64,000 nt of DNA from an uncultured Lachnospiraceae bacterium. Its GTDB lineage: Bacteria; Bacillota; Clostridia; Lachnospirales; Lachnospiraceae. The DNA is taken from positions 1 to 64,000 of the forward strand of contig CAMUXE010000013.1 in assembly GCA_947164605.1 (NCBI GenBank), in the 5' to 3' direction. A model generated the notes under the pieces. That model worked only from the letters and a program-made list of their open reading frames with translations, ran no database searches and was not told the DNA's origin. The translations under genes were made by a program, and so were the position numbers. Below, piece after piece: positions 43,294-51,706 of the stretch. Position 1 is the first letter of the stretch. Each line of letters opens with the position of its first letter.

Positions 43294-44214
43294 TTACAAA
43301 CCCTCATAATCAAATTCAGGAATAAAACTCTCACTTGCCACATGGCCCTCCTGAACAAATGCATTATTTAAGCCAAGTTCAAGGGCATAGTCCAAGACTC
43401 TATCATACTCCCTGTCAGTAAGCTTCCTAGACAATTCCTTATGGTCCTTAAAAGACAGCAAGGGAGTGTACTGACTCATAATACTAATATATATGTCATC
43501 CCCAAATTCATCATAAAGGCTCTTAATCAAAGCCTTAGAATCATTAGTATGTCCCGGTAAGACCAAATGTCTTACTATAAGCCCTGATTTCATAATTGAA
43601 TTCTCATCAAATTTTGTTTTTCCAACCTGATCAAGCATAATTTTAACATTTCTCATTGCAATTTTAAAGTAGTCCTTGGAATTAGAAAATTGCGCTGACA
43701 AGTCTTCAGAATAATACTTGACATCCGGCAAATAAATATCAACAAGACCATCCAGCATGCCTAAGGCATCTTCGGTCTCATAATTTCCAGTATTATAGAC
43801 TATAGGTATGGACAATCCCTTTTTCTTAGCCGTTTTCAAGCTTTGAACTATGCTCGGTATAAAATGGGTTCCCGTCACTAAATTTATGTTGTGGGCCCCC
43901 TTTTCCTGTAATTCAAGGTAAATTTCGACAAGTCTATCCTGGCTTATCAGCTTTCCAGTCTTTCCTATTGCAATATTTCGGTTTTGACAGAATATACATC
44001 TCAGACTACAACCTGAGAAAAATACCGCGCCAGATCCCTTAGTTCCAGATATAGGACCTTCCTCCCACATGTGCAGAGCCGCTCTCGCAGCATATATTTC
44101 GTCTGTCATACCGCAATAGCCCGCCTTTAGGCTTCTGTCAATTCCACATCTTCTCTCACATAAGAGGCAGTGCCTGTATGCATCATCATCTTGGCTCATA
44201 TCAAAATCATCCAT
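43294..44214 (-). CDS. PflA-like radical SAM protein (PflX type)
   Basis: A 306-residue radical SAM protein with an extra N-terminal Cys-rich region (CLLCERRCGIDR, AGYCGM) and the cluster site FFSGCSLRCIFCQNRNIA. Then NLVTGTHFIPSIV, VYNTGNYE and DVKYYSEDL follow, like pyruvate formate-lyase activase-related proteins. No glycyl radical enzyme adjoins it, so its partner is not known. The stop is about 95 bp upstream of nrdG. The ribosome site before the ATG is weak. Confidence 0.85.
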   Translation of the reverse strand: MDDFDMSQDDDAYRHCLLCERRCGIDRSLKAGYCGMTDEIYAARAALHMWEEGPISGTKGSGAVFFSGCSLRCIFCQNRNIAIGKTGKLISQDRLVEIYLELQEKGAHNINLVTGTHFIPSIVQSLKTAKKKGLSIPIVYNTGNYETEDALGMLDGLVDIYLPDVKYYSEDLSAQFSNSKDYFKIAMRNVKIMLDQVGKTKFDENSIMKSGLIVRHLVLPGHTNDSKALIKSLYDEFGDDIYISIMSQYTPLLSFKDHKELSRKLTDREYDRVLDYALELGLNNAFVQEGHVASESFIPEFDYEGL

Positions 44215-44251
44215 TCTAAAATCTACTTAGGCTCCTTCTAAATATTTGTCT

Positions 44252-44379
44252 CAAATTTGCATAATCTCAAATTTGCATAATCTCTAATTTACATAATCTC
44301 ATATTTACTTAATCTCAAGTTTGCATAATCTCAAATTTACATAATCTCATATTTACTTAATCTCAAGTTTGCAAAAATT
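44252..44379. repeat. 16-bp tandem repeat, eight units, with 48-bp higher-order period
   Basis: Eight head-to-tail units related to CAAATTTGCATAATCT begin every 16 bp at 44252, 44268, 44284, 44300, 44316, 44332, 44348 and 44364. Units 3-5 and 6-8 are nearly identical as trios (the T/A in unit 3 aside), giving a 48-bp super-repeat. It lies between the PflX-like gene and the PPIase lipoprotein terminator. No coding function is evident. Confidence 0.93.
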
Positions 44380-44429
44380 AATCTACATAGACTCAATTCA
44401 AATATCAGGCCATAAATTCACCAATTAAA

Positions 44430-44464
44430 GAAAAAAAAAGCTCGGTTAGTATAAACCAACCGAG
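44430..44464 (-). terminator. terminator of the infC-rpmI-rplT-PPIase unit
   Basis: GCTCGGTT/AACCGAGC with a 10-base loop region is followed on the minus strand by a long T-run, 43 bases after the lipoprotein stop. Confidence 0.92.
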
Positions 44465-44506
44465 CCATAGAAAAAATCCATATATAAGCTGTTTTAATAA
44501 AAATCT

Positions 44507-45547
44507 TTATTTATAAACCGCTGTTTCCATTACTAAATTTTGAGCCTTTTCAGCGAGCATGCTCTGTACAACCTTATCACGGCCGTATTTTTCAACAAAG
44601 TTATCTTTGTCAGTAGAGCCTTGTCTCTTAACAAAAGCCTCAAGATCTCCCTTATACTCATATTCAGTAATTGTCATTTTCTCTTTTTGAGCTATTGCTT
44701 GTAATATCAGCTGCTGTGCTACAGCCTTCTTGACATACTCTTCAAAGCTTATGCCAAAATGATCCTGACAGTACTCGTCATTGCTCTTTCCCTGCATTAA
44801 TGCATAGAACTTAATTGATTGCTCAAAAGAATCTCTCTGCGAATTAAGGAAGTCCTCTGGATATCCCTTAACTGTACAATTATCCTGAAGCTTTGAAAGA
44901 ACAGCCTCTTTTTTTGCAGCTTCAAGCTTCTCATCTATTGTATCTTTGATTTCCTCTTCTACGCTATTACGATACTCTTCAACACTGTTAAGGTTGAATT
45001 TCTCCTTTACATAGGCATCAGTAACCATTGGTACTAATGGCTGCTGTACAGCAGTAACAGTAATTTCAAATACAATCTTTGATCCAGCATATTCAGGAGC
45101 ACTGCTAAATGATTCAGGAACTTCAAGAATAGCGACTTTTGACTCGCCAGCCTTCATTCCATATAGCTGATCAATAAATCCATCAACTACGAATGTGTCC
45201 TTACCCAAAACAAGTGAATAATCATTATCTGAGAAACCATTAACCATCTGGCCCTTAATAGAACCAGCAAAGTCACAGATTACCTTATCACCTTCAACAG
45301 CGCCACGGCTCACATCTGAATAAGTTGTATTATCTTCCTGCTCGCTCTTAATGTGGTCATTAATCAAACCATTTTTAATAGACTCTGTGTCAACAGAGAC
45401 CTCAATGCCCTGATACTGTCCCAGTGTAATGTAATCCTCTGGGTTGTAGCCGTAATCGATCTTTATCTTAGTATTGCAAGCAGTCAAGCTAGTAAGCATG
45501 ACTGCTGCAGTTGAAACTAAAGCAATCTTCTTTAATACTTTCAACAT
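44507..45547 (-). CDS. FKBP/trigger factor-like peptidyl-prolyl isomerase lipoprotein
   Basis: A 346-residue exported lipoprotein: basic N-terminus, hydrophobic segment and lipobox LTSLTAC. An FKBP domain follows (GDKVICDFAGSIKGQ, FVVDGFIDQLYGMKAGESKVAILEVPESF), then a trigger-factor C-domain-like helical region (NSVEEYRNSVEEEIKDTIDE). Such proteins fold secreted polypeptides outside the membrane. It starts six bases after the rplT stop with only a weak ribosome site, so it probably depends on ribosomal operon transcription. Ends with its own terminator. Confidence 0.9.
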   Translation of the reverse strand: MLKVLKKIALVSTAAVMLTSLTACNTKIKIDYGYNPEDYITLGQYQGIEVSVDTESIKNGLINDHIKSEQEDNTTYSDVSRGAVEGDKVICDFAGSIKGQMVNGFSDNDYSLVLGKDTFVVDGFIDQLYGMKAGESKVAILEVPESFSSAPEYAGSKIVFEITVTAVQQPLVPMVTDAYVKEKFNLNSVEEYRNSVEEEIKDTIDEKLEAAKKEAVLSKLQDNCTVKGYPEDFLNSQRDSFEQSIKFYALMQGKSNDEYCQDHFGISFEEYVKKAVAQQLILQAIAQKEKMTITEYEYKGDLEAFVKRQGSTDKDNFVEKYGRDKVVQSMLAEKAQNLVMETAVYK

Positions 45548-45553
45548 GACTTA

Positions 45554-45910
45554 TTATGCAACCTTAGACTTTGCAAGCTCTACAAGCTTTGCGAATCCTT
45601 CAGCGTCATTAACAGCCATCTCCGAAAGAACCTTTCTGTTAAGATCAACATTAGCGAGCTTAAGGCCGTGCATAAGCTTGCTGTATGAAAGACCATTGAT
45701 TCTTGCAGCAGCGTTGATACGAGCGATCCAGAGCTTTCTGAAATCTCTCTTTCTCTGCTTTCTACCAGCATATGCTGTGTTAAGAGCTCTCATTACAGAC
45801 TGCTTAGCAACTCTGTACTGCTTAGATCTAGCTCCTCTATAACCCTTAGCGAGCTTTAAAACTCTGTTGTGCTTTTTCTTTGCGTTTAAACCGCCTTTTA
45901 TTCTTGCCAT
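45554..45910 (-). CDS. rplT: 50S ribosomal protein L20
   Basis: The 118-residue L20 sequence is canonical: [56 protein letters not shown] and a C-terminal FAKLVE. L20 binds 23S rRNA early in assembly and in Gram-positives also represses its operon by binding the infC leader. AGGAGG lies before the ATG. Confidence 0.98.
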   Translation of the reverse strand: MARIKGGLNAKKKHNRVLKLAKGYRGARSKQYRVAKQSVMRALNTAYAGRKQRKRDFRKLWIARINAAARINGLSYSKLMHGLKLANVDLNRKVLSEMAVNDAEGFAKLVELAKSKVA

Positions 45911-45939
45911 CTTCTAAATCCTCCTTACTCTACTCAAAA

Positions 45940-46137
45940 TTAAAGATATGGTAAAATCTTCTTCATTGTCTTAACATTAGTTGCATCTGTCATTGCAGCA
46001 TGTCTTAAGTTTCTCTTTCTCTTCTGAGACTTCTTTGTAAGGATGTGGCTCTTGTAAGCCTTCATTCTCTTAAGCTTTCCTGATCCAGTTACTTTAAAAC
46101 GCTTTGCAGCAGCTCTTTTTGTCTTTACCTTTGGCAT
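45940..46137 (-). CDS. rpmI: 50S ribosomal protein L35
   Basis: A 65-residue L35, [35 protein letters not shown] in its usual form. It sits between infC and rplT in the standard order. GGAGG precedes the ATG. Confidence 0.98.
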   Translation of the reverse strand: MPKVKTKRAAAKRFKVTGSGKLKRMKAYKSHILTKKSQKRKRNLRHAAMTDATNVKTMKKILPYL

Positions 46138-46166
46138 AATAGACCTCCATTTAAAATTTTATATTT

Positions 46167-46673
46167 TTAACGTTTTACCGCTAAAAACATCATCATGCTC
46201 CTACCTTCCATTTTCGGAGCTTTTTCAACAACAGCAACGTCATCAAGTCTTTCAGCGAAATCTGCAAGGATGTGCTTGCTATCATCAATATGAGCCATCT
46301 CTCTTCCTCTAAATCTGAGAGTAACCTTTACTTTGTTTCCTTTCTCAAGGAACTTTCTAGCAGCATTACACTTTGTGTTCAAGTCATTGATATCAATGTT
46401 AGGAGAAAGTCTAACTTCTTTGATTTCAATTGTCTTCTGCTTTTTCTTGGCTTCCTTCTCTTTTCTGAGTTGCTCATACTTGTACTTGCCATAGTCAACG
46501 ATCTTGCAAACAGGTGGCTTAGCTGTTGGAGCAATCTTGACAAGATCCACACCAGCTTCCCTTGCAATCTTCATAGCATCTTTTGGTGGCATGATACCTA
46601 ACTGCTCACCGTCCTGTCCGATTACACGAACCTCTCTGTCTCTAATCTGTTCGTTAATAAATAAATCGCTAAT
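46167..46673 (-). CDS. infC: translation initiation factor IF-3, ATT start
   Basis: IF-3 dissociates ribosomes and proofreads the start codon. Conserved ISDLFINEQIRDREVRVIG, KYKYEQLRKEKEAKKKQ, EVRLSPNIDINDLNTK and a C-terminal FLEKGNKVKVTLRFRGREM are present. The best start is ATT at 46673, with GGAGG nine bases before it, giving 168 residues; non-AUG starts such as AUU are the family's known autoregulatory device. The frame is open further upstream but that part overlaps the leader hairpin and has no homology. Confidence 0.95.
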   Translation of the reverse strand: MSDLFINEQIRDREVRVIGQDGEQLGIMPPKDAMKIAREAGVDLVKIAPTAKPPVCKIVDYGKYKYEQLRKEKEAKKKQKTIEIKEVRLSPNIDINDLNTKCNAARKFLEKGNKVKVTLRFRGREMAHIDDSKHILADFAERLDDVAVVEKAPKMEGRSMMMFLAVKR

Positions 46674-46698
46674 TGCTGTGCACCTCCAATATAAAAAA

Positions 46699-46722
46699 TG
46701 TGGATAGCAGTAGCTATCCACA
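46699..46722 (-). terminator. attenuator terminator in the infC leader
   Basis: The perfect stem TGTGGATAGC-TACT-GCTATCCACA is followed by TTTTTTATA on the minus strand, just upstream of the infC ribosome site. It fits a L20-responsive attenuator in the operon leader. Confidence 0.85.
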
Positions 46723-46829
46723 CATATCAATCTAAACATTCGAACAAATGCTAAAAACCAATATAAACCCAAGTCGCCTCTGCGCTAAGGTGAGAGTGGA
46801 AACTCTGCTTCGCTTTCAAAACCTTAAGT

Positions 46830-46858
46830 AATATACCATTATCTAAGGTTCAAGTCAA
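46830..46858 (-). promoter_or_regulatory. promoter of the infC operon
   Basis: TTGACT (46853-46858), a 17-base gap and TATATT (46830-46835) on the minus strand; start near 46823. The leader of about 150 bases ends in the attenuator. Confidence 0.8.
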
Positions 46859-46886
46859 GCTCTTATTCAAAAATTTTGAAGATTTT

Positions 46887-48914
46887 TTAATAAGCGCCCA
46901 ACCTAGCCATTGCACCCTTTAGCAACTTTGGATATAGTTGTCCTCCATTGGCAGTATTTGATTCAATTTCAGCATATATAGCATCTCTTTGTTCAGCAGT
47001 CATGTTATCTACATGAATCTGTGAAGGGAAATCCTCGGCTTTAAGCTTCATAGAAGAATATGTAGTAATCTTAGCATTGCCATGGAATTCCAAATCGACT
47101 TTGCTATCATTAATCTTACCTGATATAGTAGCCTTGTTGATATTAATATTGCTGCCAGCAGAGCTGTATTCAAGGCTGATTTTTGTCTTTTCATCCTTGC
47201 CTATATCAACTGAAACAGTGTGATTATAATTGCTAGTTGTATACCTGCCGATTACCTGCCTATCCCCATCATCCAGATAGAATCTAGCATCATCTCTGAT
47301 TTTTTCGCCAAAGAACCTAAGCTTCAAGCTTCCATCAGAATCATCTTTTTTGTTTCTAAAATATAAATCCAAACCTGCAAGCTTTTTATGTCCAACCACA
47401 TAGGCCATCATTCCGATTCCAGTAAAGTCTTCCGCAAAGCCTGAACTTTCAATGCTCTTTTTCAGTCTTTCCTTATCAATCTTTAGCATACCAATATATG
47501 GCTTCAAATTGTCATCTTTCCACATATTATCAATAATAGCTACCATACCAGCTATTAAAGATGTTTTGGTTATCTCAACATAGTACTTGTCTGTGCTAAT
47601 TTTAGAATTATCTTCTTTAAGAGTTGCTTTACCCTTCCAGCTATAGTAAGAAGTCTTAAACATGACATTTAAACCGTTGAATACGTCAGTAATCAAAGAA
47701 GTCATAACCTTTTCCGCCTCAACTGAGCCTGTATCAGATAATCCTGATATGGCACTTATGAGCTTTTTAAAGTTCTTCACATCTTCATTTCCACTGCCAC
47801 CAATCTGATCCTGGGCCTCAATCGGGATTACAATGGTCTCATTCAAAACTCCCGGACTGTCTATATAAATAGCAGCATCTGACATGTAAAAATTAAGCTC
47901 ACATGCAGCACTAGAGTCCTGTAAAATCTGATCATGCCCTAGTTTAAAATTGCCACTTATTATAGAATTCTCAGCATTGATCTCGATTTCGTACTCTACA
48001 ATATTAATGCCCGCATCATTAAGGCTATCCTTTCCATCAATATTGATGGAATCAATGTTAAGTATGCCCTTATATGCCTGGTGAGCATTTATGCTGTTGG
48101 CATTCTGTGTATAATACTCAACCGCTACTGTTTTAACCTCATTGTTGGCGTTAACCATAGCCCTACTACCGTAGAAAGAAGGCATTGCCAAATTTAGAAC
48201 TATTGGATACAAAATAAAAATCACAAGCGCTGCAACTAGGACACTCCCCACAATAGCAATCTTCTTCACATTGGCATTAAAACCAGACTTATCAATATAT
48301 CTAGTCTCATTTCTGCCGTGATGAAATGGATTTCTTCTAACTCCTGCATCCTTGTCGGCCCTCTTGCCATTCTTCAAGAAATTATCATCATTAGAAAGAT
48401 TTGATCTATCAGCACTTACAAAGCCCTCATTGACAGGATTTGCAACATTTACCGATTTCTTCTCTTCACTATCAATTTCAGGCATAGTGTCCATAGATGG
48501 GCTTGTCATTGCTGGCTCTTCATTAACTGAACTTTGCTGGCCAAAGTTTAGATCTTGAGCAGGGACCAAATCATCCTCGACAAAATACGAACTGACGCTG
48601 TCTATATCACTCATCATATCTGCTGTCAGATCTGGTTTATTATTGGTTTTGGGTACAAATTCTTGATTATCATCATCAAATGTAATCATAGGTTTGATTT
48701 CAAAGTTAAGATCACTAGCATTTGAATCAACTCCGTATAAGGGATTTCTTTGTACAGTTTTATAGGGATTAAATTGATTGGCCACAAATTGATTGTTATC
48801 TTCATATACTTGTGTACCACTTCCAGGGTCGTCCGATGCGTGTTTGTTAATAGCGCCACACATCGGGCAAATAGATCTGTTTGCTATTTCAAAGCCACAT
48901 TTTACACAAATCAT
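46887..48914 (-). CDS. zinc-ribbon membrane protein, function unknown
   Basis: A 675-residue protein. It opens with a zinc ribbon (ICVKCGFEIANRSICPMCG), followed by a ~190-residue acidic disordered cytoplasmic region, one transmembrane helix (KKIAIVGSVLVAALVIFILYP) and a ~420-residue extracytoplasmic domain with beta-rich segments (YVEITKTSLIAGMVAII, GDRQVIGRYTTSNYNHTVSVDIG). This cytosolic zinc-ribbon/one-helix/outer-domain layout recurs in Lachnospiraceae proteins without known function. The start overlaps folA by four bases (ATGA). It is followed by the infC promoter. Confidence 0.75.
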   Translation of the reverse strand: MICVKCGFEIANRSICPMCGAINKHASDDPGSGTQVYEDNNQFVANQFNPYKTVQRNPLYGVDSNASDLNFEIKPMITFDDDNQEFVPKTNNKPDLTADMMSDIDSVSSYFVEDDLVPAQDLNFGQQSSVNEEPAMTSPSMDTMPEIDSEEKKSVNVANPVNEGFVSADRSNLSNDDNFLKNGKRADKDAGVRRNPFHHGRNETRYIDKSGFNANVKKIAIVGSVLVAALVIFILYPIVLNLAMPSFYGSRAMVNANNEVKTVAVEYYTQNANSINAHQAYKGILNIDSINIDGKDSLNDAGINIVEYEIEINAENSIISGNFKLGHDQILQDSSAACELNFYMSDAAIYIDSPGVLNETIVIPIEAQDQIGGSGNEDVKNFKKLISAISGLSDTGSVEAEKVMTSLITDVFNGLNVMFKTSYYSWKGKATLKEDNSKISTDKYYVEITKTSLIAGMVAIIDNMWKDDNLKPYIGMLKIDKERLKKSIESSGFAEDFTGIGMMAYVVGHKKLAGLDLYFRNKKDDSDGSLKLRFFGEKIRDDARFYLDDGDRQVIGRYTTSNYNHTVSVDIGKDEKTKISLEYSSAGSNININKATISGKINDSKVDLEFHGNAKITTYSSMKLKAEDFPSQIHVDNMTAEQRDAIYAEIESNTANGGQLYPKLLKGAMARLGAY

Positions 48915-49411
48915 TTTTTCTTCCTCTCATATCGAATAAAACTATAAATTAAATTGAAATATGTCTTTTCTTCACTCTCTGCTGTAATATGCCAATCACC
49001 ATCGCTGTCCAAATCAGGCATATGTCTGTCTGCCTGGTACTTGTAGTCAATTTTTGTAATATCAGCACTGTTACAATATGGAAGAAAAGCTTTATATATG
49101 CTTTCTCCGCCACATACATAACACTCTTCATCACTTAACTCTTTTGTTAGTTCTAAGACTTCATCCACACTGAAGGCGACTATGTCTCCCTCATGCAAGG
49201 GCTTGAAATCTTTCTTTTTTGTTAACACGATAGCTTTTCGGCCCACTAAAGGGTGGAGGCCATAAACTTTTTCGTAGGTTTTTCGGCCCATAATTATTGT
49301 CTTCCCCATGGTCTCTTCGCGAAAGAGTTTCATATCTTCCGGGATACTGACAAGGAGTTCTCCGTGTGCTCCTATGCCCCATGAACTATCGACCGCAGCA
49401 ATAATCCTCAT
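48911..49411 (-). CDS. folA: dihydrofolate reductase
   Basis: A 166-residue DHFR with IIAAVDSSWGIGAHGELL, SIPEDMKLFREETMGKTIIMGRKTYE, the NADPH site YVCGGESIYKAFL and a C-terminal beta hairpin (FNLIYSFIRYERKKK). It regenerates THF, the cofactor sensed elsewhere in the window by the THF riboswitch. Residue changes in the catalytic loop (Glu in PED) are normal. GGAG precedes the ATG; it is coupled to the zinc-ribbon gene downstream. Confidence 0.96.
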   Translation of the reverse strand: MRIIAAVDSSWGIGAHGELLVSIPEDMKLFREETMGKTIIMGRKTYEKVYGLHPLVGRKAIVLTKKKDFKPLHEGDIVAFSVDEVLELTKELSDEECYVCGGESIYKAFLPYCNSADITKIDYKYQADRHMPDLDSDGDWHITAESEEKTYFNLIYSFIRYERKKK

Positions 49412-49435
49412 AATAAATTCTCCACTAACTTTGAA

Positions 49436-50227
49436 CTACTTTGAATTCCTTTTAATTTTGTCAACAAAACCGTCCATCACCTCTTTGCGGCCATCATTAA
49501 TTTCAACAAATTTATCGCCAGCTTTCTTAGAGATAAGTTCCATTCTCTGGTAACCATTAGTCTGTTGGATTTTAGAGATTATCTTCTGTCTATCAGGTAA
49601 ATGTTCCTCATGGAATTTTTTTATTTCCTGGATTCTTTTAATCATAGTCGCTGGACAAACTTCCATGATTTTCTTTTCAATTTCTTCTCTTGTAATAAGC
49701 TTATTGTCAAAGTTTTTGAAAAAATGAAATGAGAAATCTAATATATAAGCTATAGATATTATCAATCCTACTCTATCAGCTATATAGATTGGAACCCTTA
49801 GGACGGTTCCTCTTACAATACTATCTAAAAATCCAAAAATAAAGACAGCCAAGAAGCCCCATCCTATAGTACTTTCCAAGCATATAATGCCTTCATAATT
49901 AAATGGCAGATGATCATAGTTCCACCAAACTTCGCCAAAAAGTTTTAACATGGCCTTAGCAGTAGCAAATTCAAATAAAGTAGCAAAAAAAGCTCCAGCA
50001 AGAAAGAGTACTACATAATTGTGTTCAACAGGAGCCAGTATATGGAAAGCTATAAAGGTGCCAAATCCATAAATAACGCAGAAAGGCATCTTAGCAAATC
50101 CTCTGTTTTCCCATCTTTTCAACTGTATTCTGATAACGACACATTCCATGCACCATCCCAGAAAACTATATATAAAGAACCAAAGAGCCAGTTGTCCTAG
50201 TTCCATTCCTCTAAATGTATAGCCCAT
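49436..50227 (-). CDS. CmpB-type putative ABC transporter permease
   Basis: A 263-residue protein with about five membrane segments: LALWFFIYSFLGWCMECVV, FCVIYGFGTFIAFHIL, VVLFLAGAFFATLFEFATA, WWNYDHLPFNYEGIICLESTIGWG and SIAYILDFSFHFF, matching the family once labelled putative ABC transporter permease (ABC_trans_CmpB). True function is unknown. The cytoplasmic C-terminus is charged and helical. Twenty-four bases separate it from folA. Confidence 0.85.
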   Translation of the reverse strand: MGYTFRGMELGQLALWFFIYSFLGWCMECVVIRIQLKRWENRGFAKMPFCVIYGFGTFIAFHILAPVEHNYVVLFLAGAFFATLFEFATAKAMLKLFGEVWWNYDHLPFNYEGIICLESTIGWGFLAVFIFGFLDSIVRGTVLRVPIYIADRVGLIISIAYILDFSFHFFKNFDNKLITREEIEKKIMEVCPATMIKRIQEIKKFHEEHLPDRQKIISKIQQTNGYQRMELISKKAGDKFVEINDGRKEVMDGFVDKIKRNSK

Positions 50228-50259
50228 AAATCATTCCCCTTTTGCTGGAGCAAAATTAA

Positions 50260-51471
50260 TTACGCCATAAGGCCATCAAGTGTCCTCTTGATAGCAGCGA
50301 TAAATTCCTCTGTGTTAAGTGTCTTAGGATTTTCAAGAGTTGTGATAAGTGCAAGATCCTTTGTCATCTCTCCACCTTCAACTGTGTCGATACAAGCCTG
50401 CTCAAGTTTCTTACCAAAATCAGTAAGACTCTCAAGTCCATCAAGCTCTCCTCTCTTCTGAAGTGCGCCACTCCATGCAAAGATAGTAGCTATTGGGTTT
50501 GTAGATGTCTCTTCACCCTTTAAGTACTTGTAGTAATGTCTCTGTACTGTTCCGTGAGCAGCCTCATACTCATAATTGCCAGAAGGAGAAACAAGTACGC
50601 TTGTCATCATTGAGAGTGAACCAAATGCTGTTGCAAGCATATCACTCATTACATCTCCATCATAATTCTTACAAGCCCAGATAAATCCGCCTTCAGAACG
50701 AACAACTCTAGCTACAGCATCATCAATCAAAGTGTAGAAATAAGTAATTCCAGCTTCTTCAAACTTAGCCTTGTACTCGTTATCATAAATATCCTGGAAG
50801 ATATCCTTGAATGTGTGATCATACTTCTTAGAAATTGTATCCTTTGTAGCAAACCAAAGATCCTGCTTCTTATCAAGTGCAAAATTAAAGCAGCTTCTTG
50901 CAAAGTTCTCAATAGAACCTTCAAGGTTATGCATTCCCTGAAGAACGCCAGCTTCCTTAAAGTCGTGAATAAGTTCTCTTGTCTCATTGCCATTCTCATC
51001 TGTAAATACAAGCTCAGCCTTACCAGGACCAGGAATCTTCATCTCACTAGCCTTGTAAACATCACCATAAGCATGTCTGGCAATTGTGATAGGCTTTACC
51101 CAGTTCTTTACGTATGGCTCAATTCCTTTAACAATAATAGGAGCTCTGAATACTGTACCATCAAGAATAGCTCTGATTGTACCATTTGGGCTCTTATACA
51201 TCTCCTTTAAGTCATATTCCTTAACTCTGGCAGCATTTGGAGTGATAGTTGCACACTTAACAGCAACACCATATTTCTTAGTTGCCTCTGCAGAATCCTT
51301 TGTTACCTGATCTGCTGTCTCGTTACGGTGTACAAGACCTAAATCATAATACTCTGACTTAAGATCTACATATGGAAGGATAAGCTCATCCTTAATCATC
51401 TTCCATAAAACACGTGTCATCTCATCTCCGTCCATCTCAACGAGTGGAGTCTTCATTGCAATCTTTGCCAT
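50260..51471 (-). CDS. icd: NADP-dependent isocitrate dehydrogenase, type II (homodimeric)
   Basis: It oxidises isocitrate to 2-oxoglutarate, feeding glutamate synthesis in this kind of anaerobe. The opening [41 protein letters not shown] and [15 protein letters not shown], then [27 protein letters not shown] are those of the eukaryote-like 400-residue class rather than the E. coli type. Metal-binding Asp residues in [10 protein letters not shown] and [12 protein letters not shown] are intact. Confidence 0.96.
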   Translation of the reverse strand: MAKIAMKTPLVEMDGDEMTRVLWKMIKDELILPYVDLKSEYYDLGLVHRNETADQVTKDSAEATKKYGVAVKCATITPNAARVKEYDLKEMYKSPNGTIRAILDGTVFRAPIIVKGIEPYVKNWVKPITIARHAYGDVYKASEMKIPGPGKAELVFTDENGNETRELIHDFKEAGVLQGMHNLEGSIENFARSCFNFALDKKQDLWFATKDTISKKYDHTFKDIFQDIYDNEYKAKFEEAGITYFYTLIDDAVARVVRSEGGFIWACKNYDGDVMSDMLATAFGSLSMMTSVLVSPSGNYEYEAAHGTVQRHYYKYLKGEETSTNPIATIFAWSGALQKRGELDGLESLTDFGKKLEQACIDTVEGGEMTKDLALITTLENPKTLNTEEFIAAIKRTLDGLMA

Positions 51472-51602
51472 AATAATCCAAAGTCCCTTTCTTACTATAA
51501 TTATTAATTAATTATAAATTCAACTCAAGTCAAGTCAGCACAAGCCATACTTAGCCATATTATTGAACCTAATTTAGAAAATTATACACATTATTTAAAA
51601 TA

Positions 51603-51631
51603 TTGTAAAGCCCTGTCAAGTCTGCTATAAT
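51603..51631 (+). promoter_or_regulatory. promoter of asnB
   Basis: TTGTAA (51603-51608), 17 bases and a perfect TATAAT (51626-51631). Start near 51638. The ~70-base leader has a short stem TGGAT/ATCCA but no T-box. Confidence 0.75.
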
Positions 51632-51706
51632 TCTGTCCATGGATAAAAAAACTTTTGTTTATTAATCCATACTCAATTTACGCTTAATTTTCTTAAGGAG
51701 GTTTAT

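Noticed and set aside
44252-44379. Possible CRISPR array
   Set aside because: The units are contiguous 16-mers without unique spacers, and no cas genes are near.
46674-46772. N-terminal extension of IF-3
   Set aside because: It lies over the attenuator hairpin and ribosome site; IF-3 family starts with the ISDLFINEQIR region.
51638-51706. T-box leader before asnB
   Set aside because: The leader is only about 70 bases and lacks the T-box AGGGTGG-type sequence and a terminator.
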